From contig NZ_CP007542.1 of assembly GCF_000478825.2 (NCBI RefSeq), positions 1,426,001 through 1,490,000 of the forward strand: a stretch of DNA of 64,000 nucleotides. Direction: 5' to 3'. A program made the position numbers and the translations under genes. Under the pieces are notes generated by a model that was given only the letters and a program-made list of their open reading frames with translations, made no database searches and was not told the DNA's origin. Of this stretch, positions 26,149 through 34,887 are shown in pieces. Each line of letters opens with the position of its first letter. The stretch's first letter is position 1. This DNA comes from Synechocystis sp. PCC 6714. GTDB lineage: Bacteria; Cyanobacteriota; Cyanobacteriia; Cyanobacteriales; Microcystaceae.

Positions 26149-27327
26149 TTAATTAAACACGCCCTTTTCAACTATTTGCCAACGGCGATCGCCTACTAAG
26201 ATGAGTTTAGCGGGCTTGACTAGTTTAGGGTTTTGTAAATTAGAGTAACTGTCAAAAAAAGAACTATGGGCCAGTAATCTTTGCCAACGGCTCAGCATTA
26301 GATTCGGTATTAACCAAATTTCTTCTCCAATGCTAAAGGCTAAATAGGACGCTTGGCTTTTTTCCCCTTCCTCAAATTCCTGGCGATCGCCAAGGCCTAG
26401 ATTTCCTACTTTACCGTGGATGGTATTTTCAGTAGGCTTAAGATATTGAAACTGAGATTGATCATCAAAAAAATTTTTATTGTTCTGGTTAAAATTAGTT
26501 ATGCAGTATTCCAAATTTAATCCAAAAGATTGGCTCAATTCTTCAATGTTTTCTAGATCAGTATTTATATTTATATCGTTTTTTCTTGTGGTAAAATCAT
26601 TTGCTAAAAAATAACCATAGATATCTGCTCCAGCAACCGAATTTGGTTTATTTTCTCCGGCTTCATCTGGTAAAGTAATATCAGTTTGGGTAACATTAAT
26701 AACTTTTTGTTTTGCGTGCCCCTTAACCCTAGAACCCGTAAGTCTTTTTAAACTTTGATTTCCTATTTGCATGAGAGATTGATTCTTACCAGGCTTAGTC
26801 GAAAGATTATTTAACAAATCAACTGCTAACTTGCCAATGATAATGCTCAAACCAATGGCACCAGCAATAAACAGGTAAACCGTAACGAGCAAATCTTGGC
26901 TTTTCTGGGCACTAATTTCAGCGGTGGTTTCTGGCCTACTCGAATTTACTGTGGGAGTCGGCGTGGGCGTAATAATCGGACTGGTCGGCTCATCTGGATA
27001 GTAAGGAGTATTATTAACTTGACTTTCCTTTGGTTGTAAACCAATCCAGCCCCTTTCATCTACAGAAAAAGTAATGATTTCATACCAACAAAAACCGTCA
27101 TAATACTTGGCATAAATGTCAGATAAAGAAAATCTTCTACCAGCGGGGATTTGGGCGATAACTTCACCATTAATATTGGGAATATCGTAAACGTCTAAAT
27201 TAAAATCAGAAAATGATATCTGATAATCTCTCATCACTGGACAAGGGTTATTTTCCTGGGCATTAACCGGCTGAATACCCCAGATTATTGGAATAGCAAG
27301 AATAGGAATGCATTTAAAATTTAACAT
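26149..27327 (-). CDS. Membrane-anchored protein with SH3-like N-domain and shared C-terminal module
   Basis: From ATG 27327, preceded by TGAGG, the 392-residue product has a signal peptide (MLNFKCIPILAIPIIWGIQP, cleavage after VNA), a small SH3-like extracytoplasmic domain (VYDIPNINGEVIAQIPAGRR; DERGWIGLQ), a Pro/Thr-rich linker, one transmembrane helix (about residues 160-180) and a cytoplasmic tail. The tail ends in the module QASYLAFSIGEEIWLIPNLM ... LVKPAKLILVGDRRWQIVEKGVFN, which recurs in the neighbouring genes. The topology suggests that it links the cell wall or periplasm to a cytoplasmic machine. The gene starts 10 bp after the stop of the 593-residue gene. Confidence 0.7.
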   Translation of the reverse strand: MLNFKCIPILAIPIIWGIQPVNAQENNPCPVMRDYQISFSDFNLDVYDIPNINGEVIAQIPAGRRFSLSDIYAKYYDGFCWYEIITFSVDERGWIGLQPKESQVNNTPYYPDEPTSPIITPTPTPTVNSSRPETTAEISAQKSQDLLVTVYLFIAGAIGLSIIIGKLAVDLLNNLSTKPGKNQSLMQIGNQSLKRLTGSRVKGHAKQKVINVTQTDITLPDEAGENKPNSVAGADIYGYFLANDFTTRKNDININTDLENIEELSQSFGLNLEYCITNFNQNNKNFFDDQSQFQYLKPTENTIHGKVGNLGLGDRQEFEEGEKSQASYLAFSIGEEIWLIPNLMLSRWQRLLAHSSFFDSYSNLQNPKLVKPAKLILVGDRRWQIVEKGVFN

Positions 27328-27337
27328 TGCCTCAAAA

Positions 27338-29119
27338 TCAATCAAATTTTCCAGGCTTGACCAGTCGCCAGATATCATTACCAATTGCTTCTATAACCGC
27401 CGGCTCAACTAGAGTGTAGTTAGAACCATGCAATTCAAAGATTTTATTTTCATTATTGCTTATCACTTGTTTCCACTTTGAAATTAACAAATTAGGAATT
27501 AAATAAGTACAATTATCATCAAGGTGAAAGCCAATATAAAGAGCAGGATCAGTGTTGTCTATAATTTTTTGAAATTCAACTATAGGTTTTACATCAATAC
27601 CAACACCCTGAATACCCAAACGTGTTGCAGCAGTTAGGTTTAAAAAAAAGAAATTATCACTCTGAAAATAATCAGTATTACCAATATTAAAATTTTCAAG
27701 AATTGCAGAAAATAAAATCGGATATTCTAATAATTCCCAATTGTCGACTAATTTCCGCAGAATAGCAGATGCTTCTTCATAACTCTTTGCAATTGTCCAT
27801 GTATGGTTAATTTCCCAGTTAGTTTCCTTTAAATAGAGTTGATTAGGCAAAAGCTTATGGTTCGGAAACGTTCGAATTTCTTGTCGGCTAGTATTTTCAC
27901 TAGCATGAAGCTTAACATATATTGAATGTTCCCACGGAATACCTCGATCCCAACCTGGGACAATCACTGGGTTAGTTCCCATTAATATTTGGCAAGGAAC
28001 TAAAATTTGATCTTTATAGATTGCATAAGCAATCGGCATACAAATATTAACAAAAACCTTATATACAGTACCATATAGCTTTGTCAGAGATTGTTCCCAG
28101 TGTTGACTAACAATTGTAAAATCCAAGCTGGCATATCCTCTTTCGTCTAATAATTGATTAAATTTTTCATGCTCTTTGCGAATACTCTTGATTTCCTGTT
28201 GCCACTGAAATTCTAAAGAAAATTCTTCAAATTTTATTTCTCCTGGCTCAATTAATTGCCAAGAAAAATCAACCTTTAAAATCTGTAGCTTTGCTGGCTT
28301 GAGAACAATAAATTTTCCATTAGTTTGATTTTCTTTATTTTCTATAATAAAGACTTTACTAAAGCTATCAGAAACACTAGCTCGTTGAAGTTGGGCAGGC
28401 TTGGGGAACAAATAAAAACCTTGATCTCTTAGCTGAAATAACCAGAAATTTCCAATATTGTTCAGTTCAAAGATGATATTTTTGCGATCATCAATTAAAG
28501 AAACTAAACAGCCATTAGCTTCTAGAATTTGAGGTGCTTCGTGATAAATATCAATTACACGACTTAATGGAAAATCAATTAATTTAATCACATTTTTGTC
28601 TTGCAAAAGATAAGGATAAAGCGAAGCTGTAATATTTTGCAGATTAAATTGATTAACTTTTATCTTAAGATCTTCAATTTCTTTTTTTAATAATTCAATC
28701 TCATTCTTTTGATCAAATAAGTTCAATTTTTCCTCTAAATTATTGGACTTATTGTACTGATTGTCTTGCAAAATATCTTCAGCGAAATTAATCCTATCAA
28801 TTCTTTTGTGTTTATTTTTGGCACCATTATTGTCGTGATTATGTATTGTTTCTTCATCAATTTGGTTTAATGCATGTTGGGCGCATTCAATTAAATCCTG
28901 ACGCTCAGAAAATTTAATGACAGCACGATAAGCTTGGTTTGCAAGATTATAATTTTCTAGACCTACACAAATATGTCCTTGAAGTAATAAAACATTAGGA
29001 TCTTGAGGAAAATCAGCAATCAACTGTTTAATGTAAGAATAAGCTTCTTGATAATTTCCCTCTCCAAAGTTAGAGTATGCTAAACCATATAAATAGGAAA
29101 AATTAGTCTTTTTTACCAT
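27338..29119 (-). CDS. TPR/coiled-coil protein with two copies of the shared module (593 residues)
   Basis: Residues 1-85 look like TPR helices (YGLAYSNFGEGNYQEAYSYI, then LLLQGHICVGLENYNLANQA). Residues 120-165 form a coiled coil. Residues 170-470 match the 372-residue neighbour closely, including NIGNFWLFQLRDQGFYLFPK, MPIAYAIYKD and VPGWDRGIPW. The last about 115 residues match the C-terminus of the 307-residue neighbour: GVGIDVKPIVEFQKI, YLIPNLLISKWKQVI, and LVEPAVIEAIGNDIWRLVKP. It is soluble. The coding DNA is strongly AT-rich compared with flanking core genes. It may be a scaffold; the partner is unknown. Confidence 0.7.
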   Translation of the reverse strand: MVKKTNFSYLYGLAYSNFGEGNYQEAYSYIKQLIADFPQDPNVLLLQGHICVGLENYNLANQAYRAVIKFSERQDLIECAQHALNQIDEETIHNHDNNGAKNKHKRIDRINFAEDILQDNQYNKSNNLEEKLNLFDQKNEIELLKKEIEDLKIKVNQFNLQNITASLYPYLLQDKNVIKLIDFPLSRVIDIYHEAPQILEANGCLVSLIDDRKNIIFELNNIGNFWLFQLRDQGFYLFPKPAQLQRASVSDSFSKVFIIENKENQTNGKFIVLKPAKLQILKVDFSWQLIEPGEIKFEEFSLEFQWQQEIKSIRKEHEKFNQLLDERGYASLDFTIVSQHWEQSLTKLYGTVYKVFVNICMPIAYAIYKDQILVPCQILMGTNPVIVPGWDRGIPWEHSIYVKLHASENTSRQEIRTFPNHKLLPNQLYLKETNWEINHTWTIAKSYEEASAILRKLVDNWELLEYPILFSAILENFNIGNTDYFQSDNFFFLNLTAATRLGIQGVGIDVKPIVEFQKIIDNTDPALYIGFHLDDNCTYLIPNLLISKWKQVISNNENKIFELHGSNYTLVEPAVIEAIGNDIWRLVKPGKFD

Positions 29120-29166
29120 GATTATAAATGTTTAGAGCATGAATAATATGTTAACACTTAAATAAA

Positions 29167-30090
29167 CTATTGGAATTTTCCTGGCTTTTTTAAGCGCCAT
29201 ATATCATTATTGACACTCTCTATTATTGCCGGTTTTATAAGTGTAGTTGAATTAGTATATTCAAAAATTTTATTTTCGTCTTTGGCAATGATTTGCTTCC
29301 AACTATTGCTAAGTATATTAGGAATCAGATAGGTCTTTATATTTCCTATGGTAAATGCAAGATAAGACGCTTGCTTTGTATCTTCAGTAACTTGCTGAAA
29401 CTCAACTTTAGATCTTGCGTCTATCCCGACTCCTATACTTCCTACATTTGTAGCAAAAGTTGGCTGAAGAAAAATAAAAGCATCGCTATAAAAATACTCA
29501 ATGTTATTTCTGTTAAACGATTCAATTACTTTAGTTAAAAAGCTCGAATCTTCGCTGTTGATATCTTCTGAAAATAGTATATTTTCGCCTTGATTTATTT
29601 GATTTTTTATTGGACTCGATGTCGGATCAAATAGCTCTAAATTTTTATGCTTAAATTCATGTTGGCTATCCGATATTTTATTCTGGCTTTGTTGTTTATT
29701 AAGAAATTCTTTAATGTGAAGTATGCCAGCATTGATTGATGATTCCACTGTTTTCAGATCACTACAAATTTTATTGACCATTTGCTGTTTTCCATAGTCA
29801 GAATTAGCTTTTATTCCTTGCAATTGATCCGCAACTGTACTAATTTTAGTTGTTGTATCTTTCAATTCTTTTTCTATAAATTTTATCTTCCTTACTAAAT
29901 AAAATTTCCACCAAGCCAGAAAACCAATACCAAAAAGCAACACCAAGAATAAATTAAGTGTAATTAAAACATTAAGATAATGAGAGCCAATCCAATCCTG
30001 TATTTTATTACTCTCAGCATTAGCAGTACGAGTTAAGTTCAAAACGATATAACTCACCAATACATATATCAAGAATTTGATTGTTTTCAT
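29167..30090 (-). CDS. Membrane-anchored coiled-coil protein with shared C-terminal module (307 residues)
   Basis: The product starts with a hydrophobic segment (IKFLIYVLVSYIVLNLTRTA) that may be a signal peptide and has a second transmembrane helix (about residues 37-62, VLITLNLFLVLLFGIGFLAW). A coiled coil follows (about 68-150) and then a C-terminal module of about 120 residues: GVGIDARSKVEFQQV, QASYLAFTIGNIKTYLIPNI, LIKPAIIESVNNDIWRLKKP. That module is shared with the two downstream proteins. The C-terminus is probably cytoplasmic. The gene starts 8 bp after the actin-like gene, so the two are translationally close. AT-rich. Confidence 0.7.
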   Translation of the reverse strand: MKTIKFLIYVLVSYIVLNLTRTANAESNKIQDWIGSHYLNVLITLNLFLVLLFGIGFLAWWKFYLVRKIKFIEKELKDTTTKISTVADQLQGIKANSDYGKQQMVNKICSDLKTVESSINAGILHIKEFLNKQQSQNKISDSQHEFKHKNLELFDPTSSPIKNQINQGENILFSEDINSEDSSFLTKVIESFNRNNIEYFYSDAFIFLQPTFATNVGSIGVGIDARSKVEFQQVTEDTKQASYLAFTIGNIKTYLIPNILSNSWKQIIAKDENKIFEYTNSTTLIKPAIIESVNNDIWRLKKPGKFQ

Positions 30091-30098
30091 GTTGTTAT

Positions 30099-33000
30099 TT
30101 ATCCTGTAATTTTAGACCATTGTTCAGCGAGAATAGCAATAAAAGACTTAAGAATTATTAGAAATGGAGGATCAATTTCAAATTCTGATGTAGGTCCCAC
30201 TTTCCTTAAGCAAACCTGTTTAATCTTTGCTTCTAGCAATATACGGAAGTCGCTATCCATATTAAATAGCCCACCTTGATTAAAGTTTCTAAGCTGATCA
30301 ATTTCTTGGATAGATTCTTCTCGTAAGATGTCATTAAAATTTTTCAAATATTCTTCCAGGTGATTATAGGAACTAATTTCAAAAGAGCTGATTTCCTCCC
30401 AACCGCGTTCTAGGACATTTAATCGATCACTACTACTAAAATTTTCCCCGTTGATAACACAGTTTTCTCCAGTAAAAGGATAATCTTTTTTCTTACCTAA
30501 AAAACCACTTAGCTTAGTTCCTGCTGATGATACGACTAATCCACCACAAGCTTCTTCCTTAGGTTGAGGGGAGAGAGTTAATAGGTCAGGATTTTTATTT
30601 AGATCAGAAGCTCGCATCAGAATACCACGGGCTAGATTGTTAATTTCCGAGTTTTGGGTATAGACACCACTAGAAGTCAACCAATGCAAGAAACGAGATC
30701 CGTTGCCTCCCATTAAAATCGATGTAATGATACTAGAATCATTAAAAAATTCTTCTTTCTTTAGTTCTTTTTGTATCATGCCCAAATAATGAAAAAGTCC
30801 ACCAAAGGATAATGCTAACAAAGTGCGAAACTGACGATTACGAGGCTTGTCTGCATTCATAATGTAGCCTTCAGACAGAATTCTCTCTGAATTAGCTCGT
30901 AAATAAATATCCAAAGAAGCATTGAAGTTACGCTGATTTCCCAACACTTTAGCCACCGATCTTCCTGCTTCTGGTGGGAGTCCAAAAATGTCACCAATAA
31001 AGGCTAGATTCGGCTCTAAAATGCTGTGAAAGATATCCCTTCCTGCATAGGGAACTGATGCCTGGTGCACAAGTTGATTATCTTGCCAAACGGAAATGTC
31101 TGACGTGCCCCCCCCAATATCAACACAGGTGGTATAAATTAAGTTTTTCTTTAGAACATCGCCAAAGAATTGTGCAAAAGCAATGCTTTCTGTTTTTAGA
31201 CCCTGTCCTTGTAAACTATGATTTTGATTTGAGGTTATATCCAGATCTTTTAATACCTGTTGCCAAGCTCCGTTATACCGATTGATGTCCATAGGGGAAA
31301 AGGCGGACGGATAAGATACACTCCATTCAATGTTGCGGACTCCTTCCAGGGCGGCTTTAGCAGAAATCATTCGCACCAATTGCCCCAAAAATGGTCGTTG
31401 ATACTGTACTTGCTTCCACTTGATATTGGTTTTGATATATTCTTTATCAAACTCATACTTATCAAGGCGGGGAATATAAATGCGAGCATTAGTAATCAAA
31501 TCTGGAATTTCCCCTTCACTTTCCGCCCATCCTTTAGTCGTTAACACCGTTGACATAGGAGGATTATTTCCTTCAGGTAAAAGTAATTCAGGGATAAAAA
31601 ACTCTCGATAAATTGGAGTTTCAATTTCTGAATTTCTCTTTGTTACTTTTAATAAATAGGGTTTGAGTTGTAATCTTTCTGGAGTACCATTAGCTCCTTT
31701 CCGCACATAAATATTAGTAAATGAAGTCCCAAAATCCACTCCCACTGTCCAACTGGTGGCATTTCCTCCTTGGGCCTTGGGCATCCGTAGAGGAATTAAA
31801 CCCAGTGGCTGAGCATTTTTGTCGATCGCCAGGAGGACATCGGGGTAGGAATCGCATTTCCAGTACTGGTAACTTTCTTGGCCCGATCGCCGATTTTCTG
31901 CTTGGGCATTGGGGGTAGGTTGATCCACCCGAAAAGCTAATTCGCCATATTCTTCTGTGGTTTCCACCAGGAGGAAATATTCTTTCCATAAATCAGGGGG
32001 TACATTGGGCCAGAGGGCGAGGGTAGGGAAATCTTGCTTAATTTCATTTTCTGCCTTCAGCGCATATTCTTGGGACATAGTATAGGCCACATGACGATCA
32101 AAGCCGGATATTTGCACCGTTAATGAAACCCTTACCCCTGGACCTTCTGGAGTGGAAACAGGACTTAATTCCACTTGTTTTTCCAAATCTTCACTGGTGA
32201 AATATTCCCGTAAAAAAGATTTAAAGGGTAACAGAATAGTTAGATTATCCAAATTTAACTTTTGGTCTAGCCATGTGCCGGGCAATAAACCTTTTGTTTT
32301 ATGGAAATAAAGATTGTCTTGGAAAATATCCGCTGGAGTAGCAAAGCGGGCATCGGAGCGACGGTGATGATTGGGATCAAAATTGAGTAACGGAGACGAA
32401 TCAATGACATTAATTTCCTGGAGCTGTTTGCCCAAAAGCCCCGGTAATTGTACTGGATCAATAATGTAAAGTTGCTTGCTAGGATGGCGACTGCCCGAAG
32501 CAATTACCAGTACATTGGAAGGAGTCTGCACCGCCTCTGCTGGGTGGAGGGCCTGGAAAAGGGCAGGGGCTAGAGAAATGTCGAACGGCAAATTTTTGGT
32601 GGTGGGTTGAAAGACGTTACTGGTGGTGATGCCCAAATCTTGGATATAGTCATCGATCACCCCGGAGACCCGCCCTGCCAAATCCTCATTTTGGGGATTC
32701 CGCATCAAATTCCCCTTCAAATTTTCCAACCAAGGGGATAGCACCTCCCTTTGATTGGGGGCTAAGCCATTTTTGATGGGGTCAGTGAAAAAGCCATTTT
32801 TAATCCAAGCAATGCGCCGACTTAAAGAATCGGGAAAATACCCTGTGGGACAGACAATGGTGGCCGGACTGGTCATACCGATCGCCACGCCGTCCAGTTC
32901 AAATAAATACAACTCCGCCCAGGGACCATCGGGCAGCACCAGGGGCAAAACATTGTCCCCATCGTTGGGTCGCAACTTCCACAGACAACGGGCAAATTCT

Positions 33001-33329
33001 TTATCTTGATAATCCTTCAGTCGTACCTGGGTGGCAGTGATCTTAAGATTTAAGTTTTCCGCCAGGGCTAGGGCGGTCAATAAACCCCGATATTGCTCAA
33101 TCAACCAATCCCGACTGGGGTACTGCCTATTACGAAAGGCTGAGATCAACTGCAATGGCCGGGACCAGGGACTAGGAATGGAATTCACTTCCCGGTAAGC
33201 CCCCGCCTCAAATTCCAAACTATTACCCAACGTGTTGAACAAACCCACCCCATTGGGAATCCACTCCCCCGGAGCGGCACCACCAGCAAAATCTTGGTTG
33301 GTTTTGGGAAGTAGGGGTTGGTTAGTCAT
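30099..33329 (-). CDS. Large protein with actin/Hsp70-type ATPase domain (SrfB-like)
   Basis: The 1076-residue protein has an N-terminal region of about 520 residues with no recognised family, then an actin-fold ATPase. The three diagnostic motifs appear in order: phosphate-1 WTVGVDFGTSFTNIYVRKG (527-545), phosphate-2 CVDIGGGTSDISVW (735-748) and the adenosine motif ILMGGNGSRF (871-880). The insertions and overall size resemble the SrfB-like group of bacterial actin/Hsp70 relatives rather than MreB, FtsA or DnaK. No signal peptide or membrane helix is seen. It lies in the same strand cluster as a tubulin-like gene. It probably hydrolyses ATP; whether it forms filaments is open. Confidence 0.75.
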   Translation of the reverse strand: MTNQPLLPKTNQDFAGGAAPGEWIPNGVGLFNTLGNSLEFEAGAYREVNSIPSPWSRPLQLISAFRNRQYPSRDWLIEQYRGLLTALALAENLNLKITATQVRLKDYQDKEFARCLWKLRPNDGDNVLPLVLPDGPWAELYLFELDGVAIGMTSPATIVCPTGYFPDSLSRRIAWIKNGFFTDPIKNGLAPNQREVLSPWLENLKGNLMRNPQNEDLAGRVSGVIDDYIQDLGITTSNVFQPTTKNLPFDISLAPALFQALHPAEAVQTPSNVLVIASGSRHPSKQLYIIDPVQLPGLLGKQLQEINVIDSSPLLNFDPNHHRRSDARFATPADIFQDNLYFHKTKGLLPGTWLDQKLNLDNLTILLPFKSFLREYFTSEDLEKQVELSPVSTPEGPGVRVSLTVQISGFDRHVAYTMSQEYALKAENEIKQDFPTLALWPNVPPDLWKEYFLLVETTEEYGELAFRVDQPTPNAQAENRRSGQESYQYWKCDSYPDVLLAIDKNAQPLGLIPLRMPKAQGGNATSWTVGVDFGTSFTNIYVRKGANGTPERLQLKPYLLKVTKRNSEIETPIYREFFIPELLLPEGNNPPMSTVLTTKGWAESEGEIPDLITNARIYIPRLDKYEFDKEYIKTNIKWKQVQYQRPFLGQLVRMISAKAALEGVRNIEWSVSYPSAFSPMDINRYNGAWQQVLKDLDITSNQNHSLQGQGLKTESIAFAQFFGDVLKKNLIYTTCVDIGGGTSDISVWQDNQLVHQASVPYAGRDIFHSILEPNLAFIGDIFGLPPEAGRSVAKVLGNQRNFNASLDIYLRANSERILSEGYIMNADKPRNRQFRTLLALSFGGLFHYLGMIQKELKKEEFFNDSSIITSILMGGNGSRFLHWLTSSGVYTQNSEINNLARGILMRASDLNKNPDLLTLSPQPKEEACGGLVVSSAGTKLSGFLGKKKDYPFTGENCVINGENFSSSDRLNVLERGWEEISSFEISSYNHLEEYLKNFNDILREESIQEIDQLRNFNQGGLFNMDSDFRILLEAKIKQVCLRKVGPTSEFEIDPPFLIILKSFIAILAEQWSKITG

Positions 33330-33404
33330 GGTTGGGAAGGGGTTTAAGGACGAAAATTAGACAAGATAAAAATAAGAAAATAAAAGTAACAAAAAGGCAG
33401 ATAA

Positions 33405-33794
33405 TTATTCAGTATTGTTAAGCCCCAAGTAATCTTGGGTAAACTTTAAAAACTCCCAAGCATTGGTGATTTGAGTTTGAGTCTCTTCACAGGAAATAGC
33501 ATCAGGCATACCGTAATCCCCTAGATTACGTAAATCATGGGATTTTTTAAGATACTGATGAAATTTTAGAGGCACCTTACCAGTTTTAATAATTTCTTTA
33601 CCAAAAAAAGAAATTACCGCCGAATGTTTAGAGAAACGTAAATCCTCTGTAGCCAAAATTGCCGATGCCAAATAAAACATAGTATAGTAAGCCCTGGCAA
33701 CAGCAAAATCATTGTAACCTCCCTTGAATAAATATTCAGCAGCATTTAGACTTTGTGATGCTTTTTCAAGTAAATTATGCTGTTCCTTATTCAT
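33405..33794 (-). CDS. HEPN domain protein (toxin-type partner)
   Basis: The 129-residue all-helical protein starts MNKEQHNLLEKASQSLNAAE and contains AAEYLFKGGYNDFAVARAYY followed by a TMFYLASAIL segment, typical of the HEPN fold. The C-terminal KKSHDLRNLGDYG stretch corresponds to the R...Y motif region of HEPN proteins paired with MNT nucleotidyltransferases. The start overlaps the MNT stop by four bases (ATGA, 33791-33794), the usual arrangement for MNT-HEPN toxin-antitoxin pairs. HEPN toxins are RNases or translation inhibitors. It lies 75 bp upstream of the actin-like gene in the same direction. Confidence 0.85.
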   Translation of the reverse strand: MNKEQHNLLEKASQSLNAAEYLFKGGYNDFAVARAYYTMFYLASAILATEDLRFSKHSAVISFFGKEIIKTGKVPLKFHQYLKKSHDLRNLGDYGMPDAISCEETQTQITNAWEFLKFTQDYLGLNNTE

Positions 33795-34132
33795 AGTAAA
33801 ATCCCCTCCCTCCTTATATTCTTTAGCAAGGCGGTGTCCTCATGGGCAAAGTCTGTATCCGATAAATAAAGACAGTTAACTAACTGCTCTGTCTCCAGAC
33901 AAAAATCACTTAACCAATTACTATTAGCATTAATTTCTGCTACGGGATCAACTTTACCTTTTAATACCACCAAAATATCAACATCAGAAGTGCTTTCCGC
34001 CTCTCCCCTAGCCTGGGAGCCAAAAAGAATAACTTTCGCCAATCTGTCCCCATAGCGTTTCTCCAAATCAGCTCTGAGTTTTGTCAGGGTATCAGCCAGG
34101 GTAAATTGACTAAAAAGATTGCTAGTTGCCAT
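33791..34132 (-). CDS. MNT-type minimal nucleotidyltransferase (antitoxin of the HEPN pair)
   Basis: The 113-residue protein has the polymerase-beta-like motif VILFGSQARGEAESTSDVDI with the GSxAR...DxD catalytic pattern. In MNT-HEPN modules this enzyme neutralises the HEPN toxin, in studied cases by adding AMP residues to it. ATG 34132 is preferred over a TTG at 34138. It is translationally coupled to the HEPN gene. It is intact and therefore possibly active. Confidence 0.88.
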   Translation of the reverse strand: MATSNLFSQFTLADTLTKLRADLEKRYGDRLAKVILFGSQARGEAESTSDVDILVVLKGKVDPVAEINANSNWLSDFCLETEQLVNCLYLSDTDFAHEDTALLKNIRREGILL

Positions 34133-34275
34133 AATCAAAAAACTGATTAGCAGTTAAATTAATGTCGGGAAATTGCGGAGAAATAATTAGGTCATTGTTA
34201 GTAAGCGGACTGTCACAAATTGCCACTCTGTCAAGGGCAAAAAAATTAAATCCCTTTCAAACAGATAGGTATCCA

Positions 34276-34848
34276 TCATTTTTTGCCTCCGATAACATCT
34301 TCATAAAGGGATGCTAACGAACATTCCCAATTGATGATTTCTAGGGATAATGAATCCCCTTCTTCATAACTAATTAGTTCCCAACGCCCTTGGCTATTAC
34401 GGCTAAAAAGATCCACTGCCATTTTGTTGCTGTCAACCAACAAGTACTCCATCAAACTTGGTAGTTGTCGGTAACGACGAAACTTGTCACCCCGATCATA
34501 GGCCTCCGTGCTAGGGGATAAAACTTCGGCAATAAAGCAAGGAAATTGAATAAATTGCACTGCCTCTTGATCTCTCCCATCGCAACTAATCATCACATCG
34601 GAATAATGGAAAGAACTCGCCAAGGCCACTTTTACCTTGACGTCGGTCATAAACACTCGGCAACCACTGCCCCGGAGATAACTTTTTAGTAAAGTAGCCA
34701 AATTCAGACCGATTAAATTATGGGCAATAGTTCCGCCAGTCATAGCTAAAATTTGTCCATCCAGATATTCATGCCTAAATTCCTGCAGGGCTTCCCAATC
34801 TAGGTATTCTTGGGGAGTTTGATAGTTAATTTCAGCATTGGCTAGCAT
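34276..34848 (-). CDS. Uma2 family (DUF820) putative endonuclease
   Basis: The 190-residue protein starts with YQTPQEYLDWEALQEFRHEY and continues with a conserved LDGQILAMTGGT stretch; it has the restriction-like core PCFIAEVLSPSTEAYDRGDK followed by QLPSLMEYLLVDSNK. These are the marks of the Uma2/DUF820 family, a PD-(D/E)xK nuclease fold highly expanded in cyanobacteria. Its role is unknown; many members are thought to be mobile. It lies between the tubulin-like and MNT genes, with gaps of 39 and 143 bp. Confidence 0.88.
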   Translation of the reverse strand: MLANAEINYQTPQEYLDWEALQEFRHEYLDGQILAMTGGTIAHNLIGLNLATLLKSYLRGSGCRVFMTDVKVKVALASSFHYSDVMISCDGRDQEAVQFIQFPCFIAEVLSPSTEAYDRGDKFRRYRQLPSLMEYLLVDSNKMAVDLFSRNSQGRWELISYEEGDSLSLEIINWECSLASLYEDVIGGKK

Positions 34849-34887
34849 GGCTATATTCCTCAGATAGCAAATGTTTTCTATCCCAAT

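Noticed and set aside
30099-33329. DnaK/Hsp70 chaperone
   Set aside because: The ATPase motifs are at residues 529-880 behind a 520-residue unknown domain, and there is no Hsp70 substrate-binding domain or linker.
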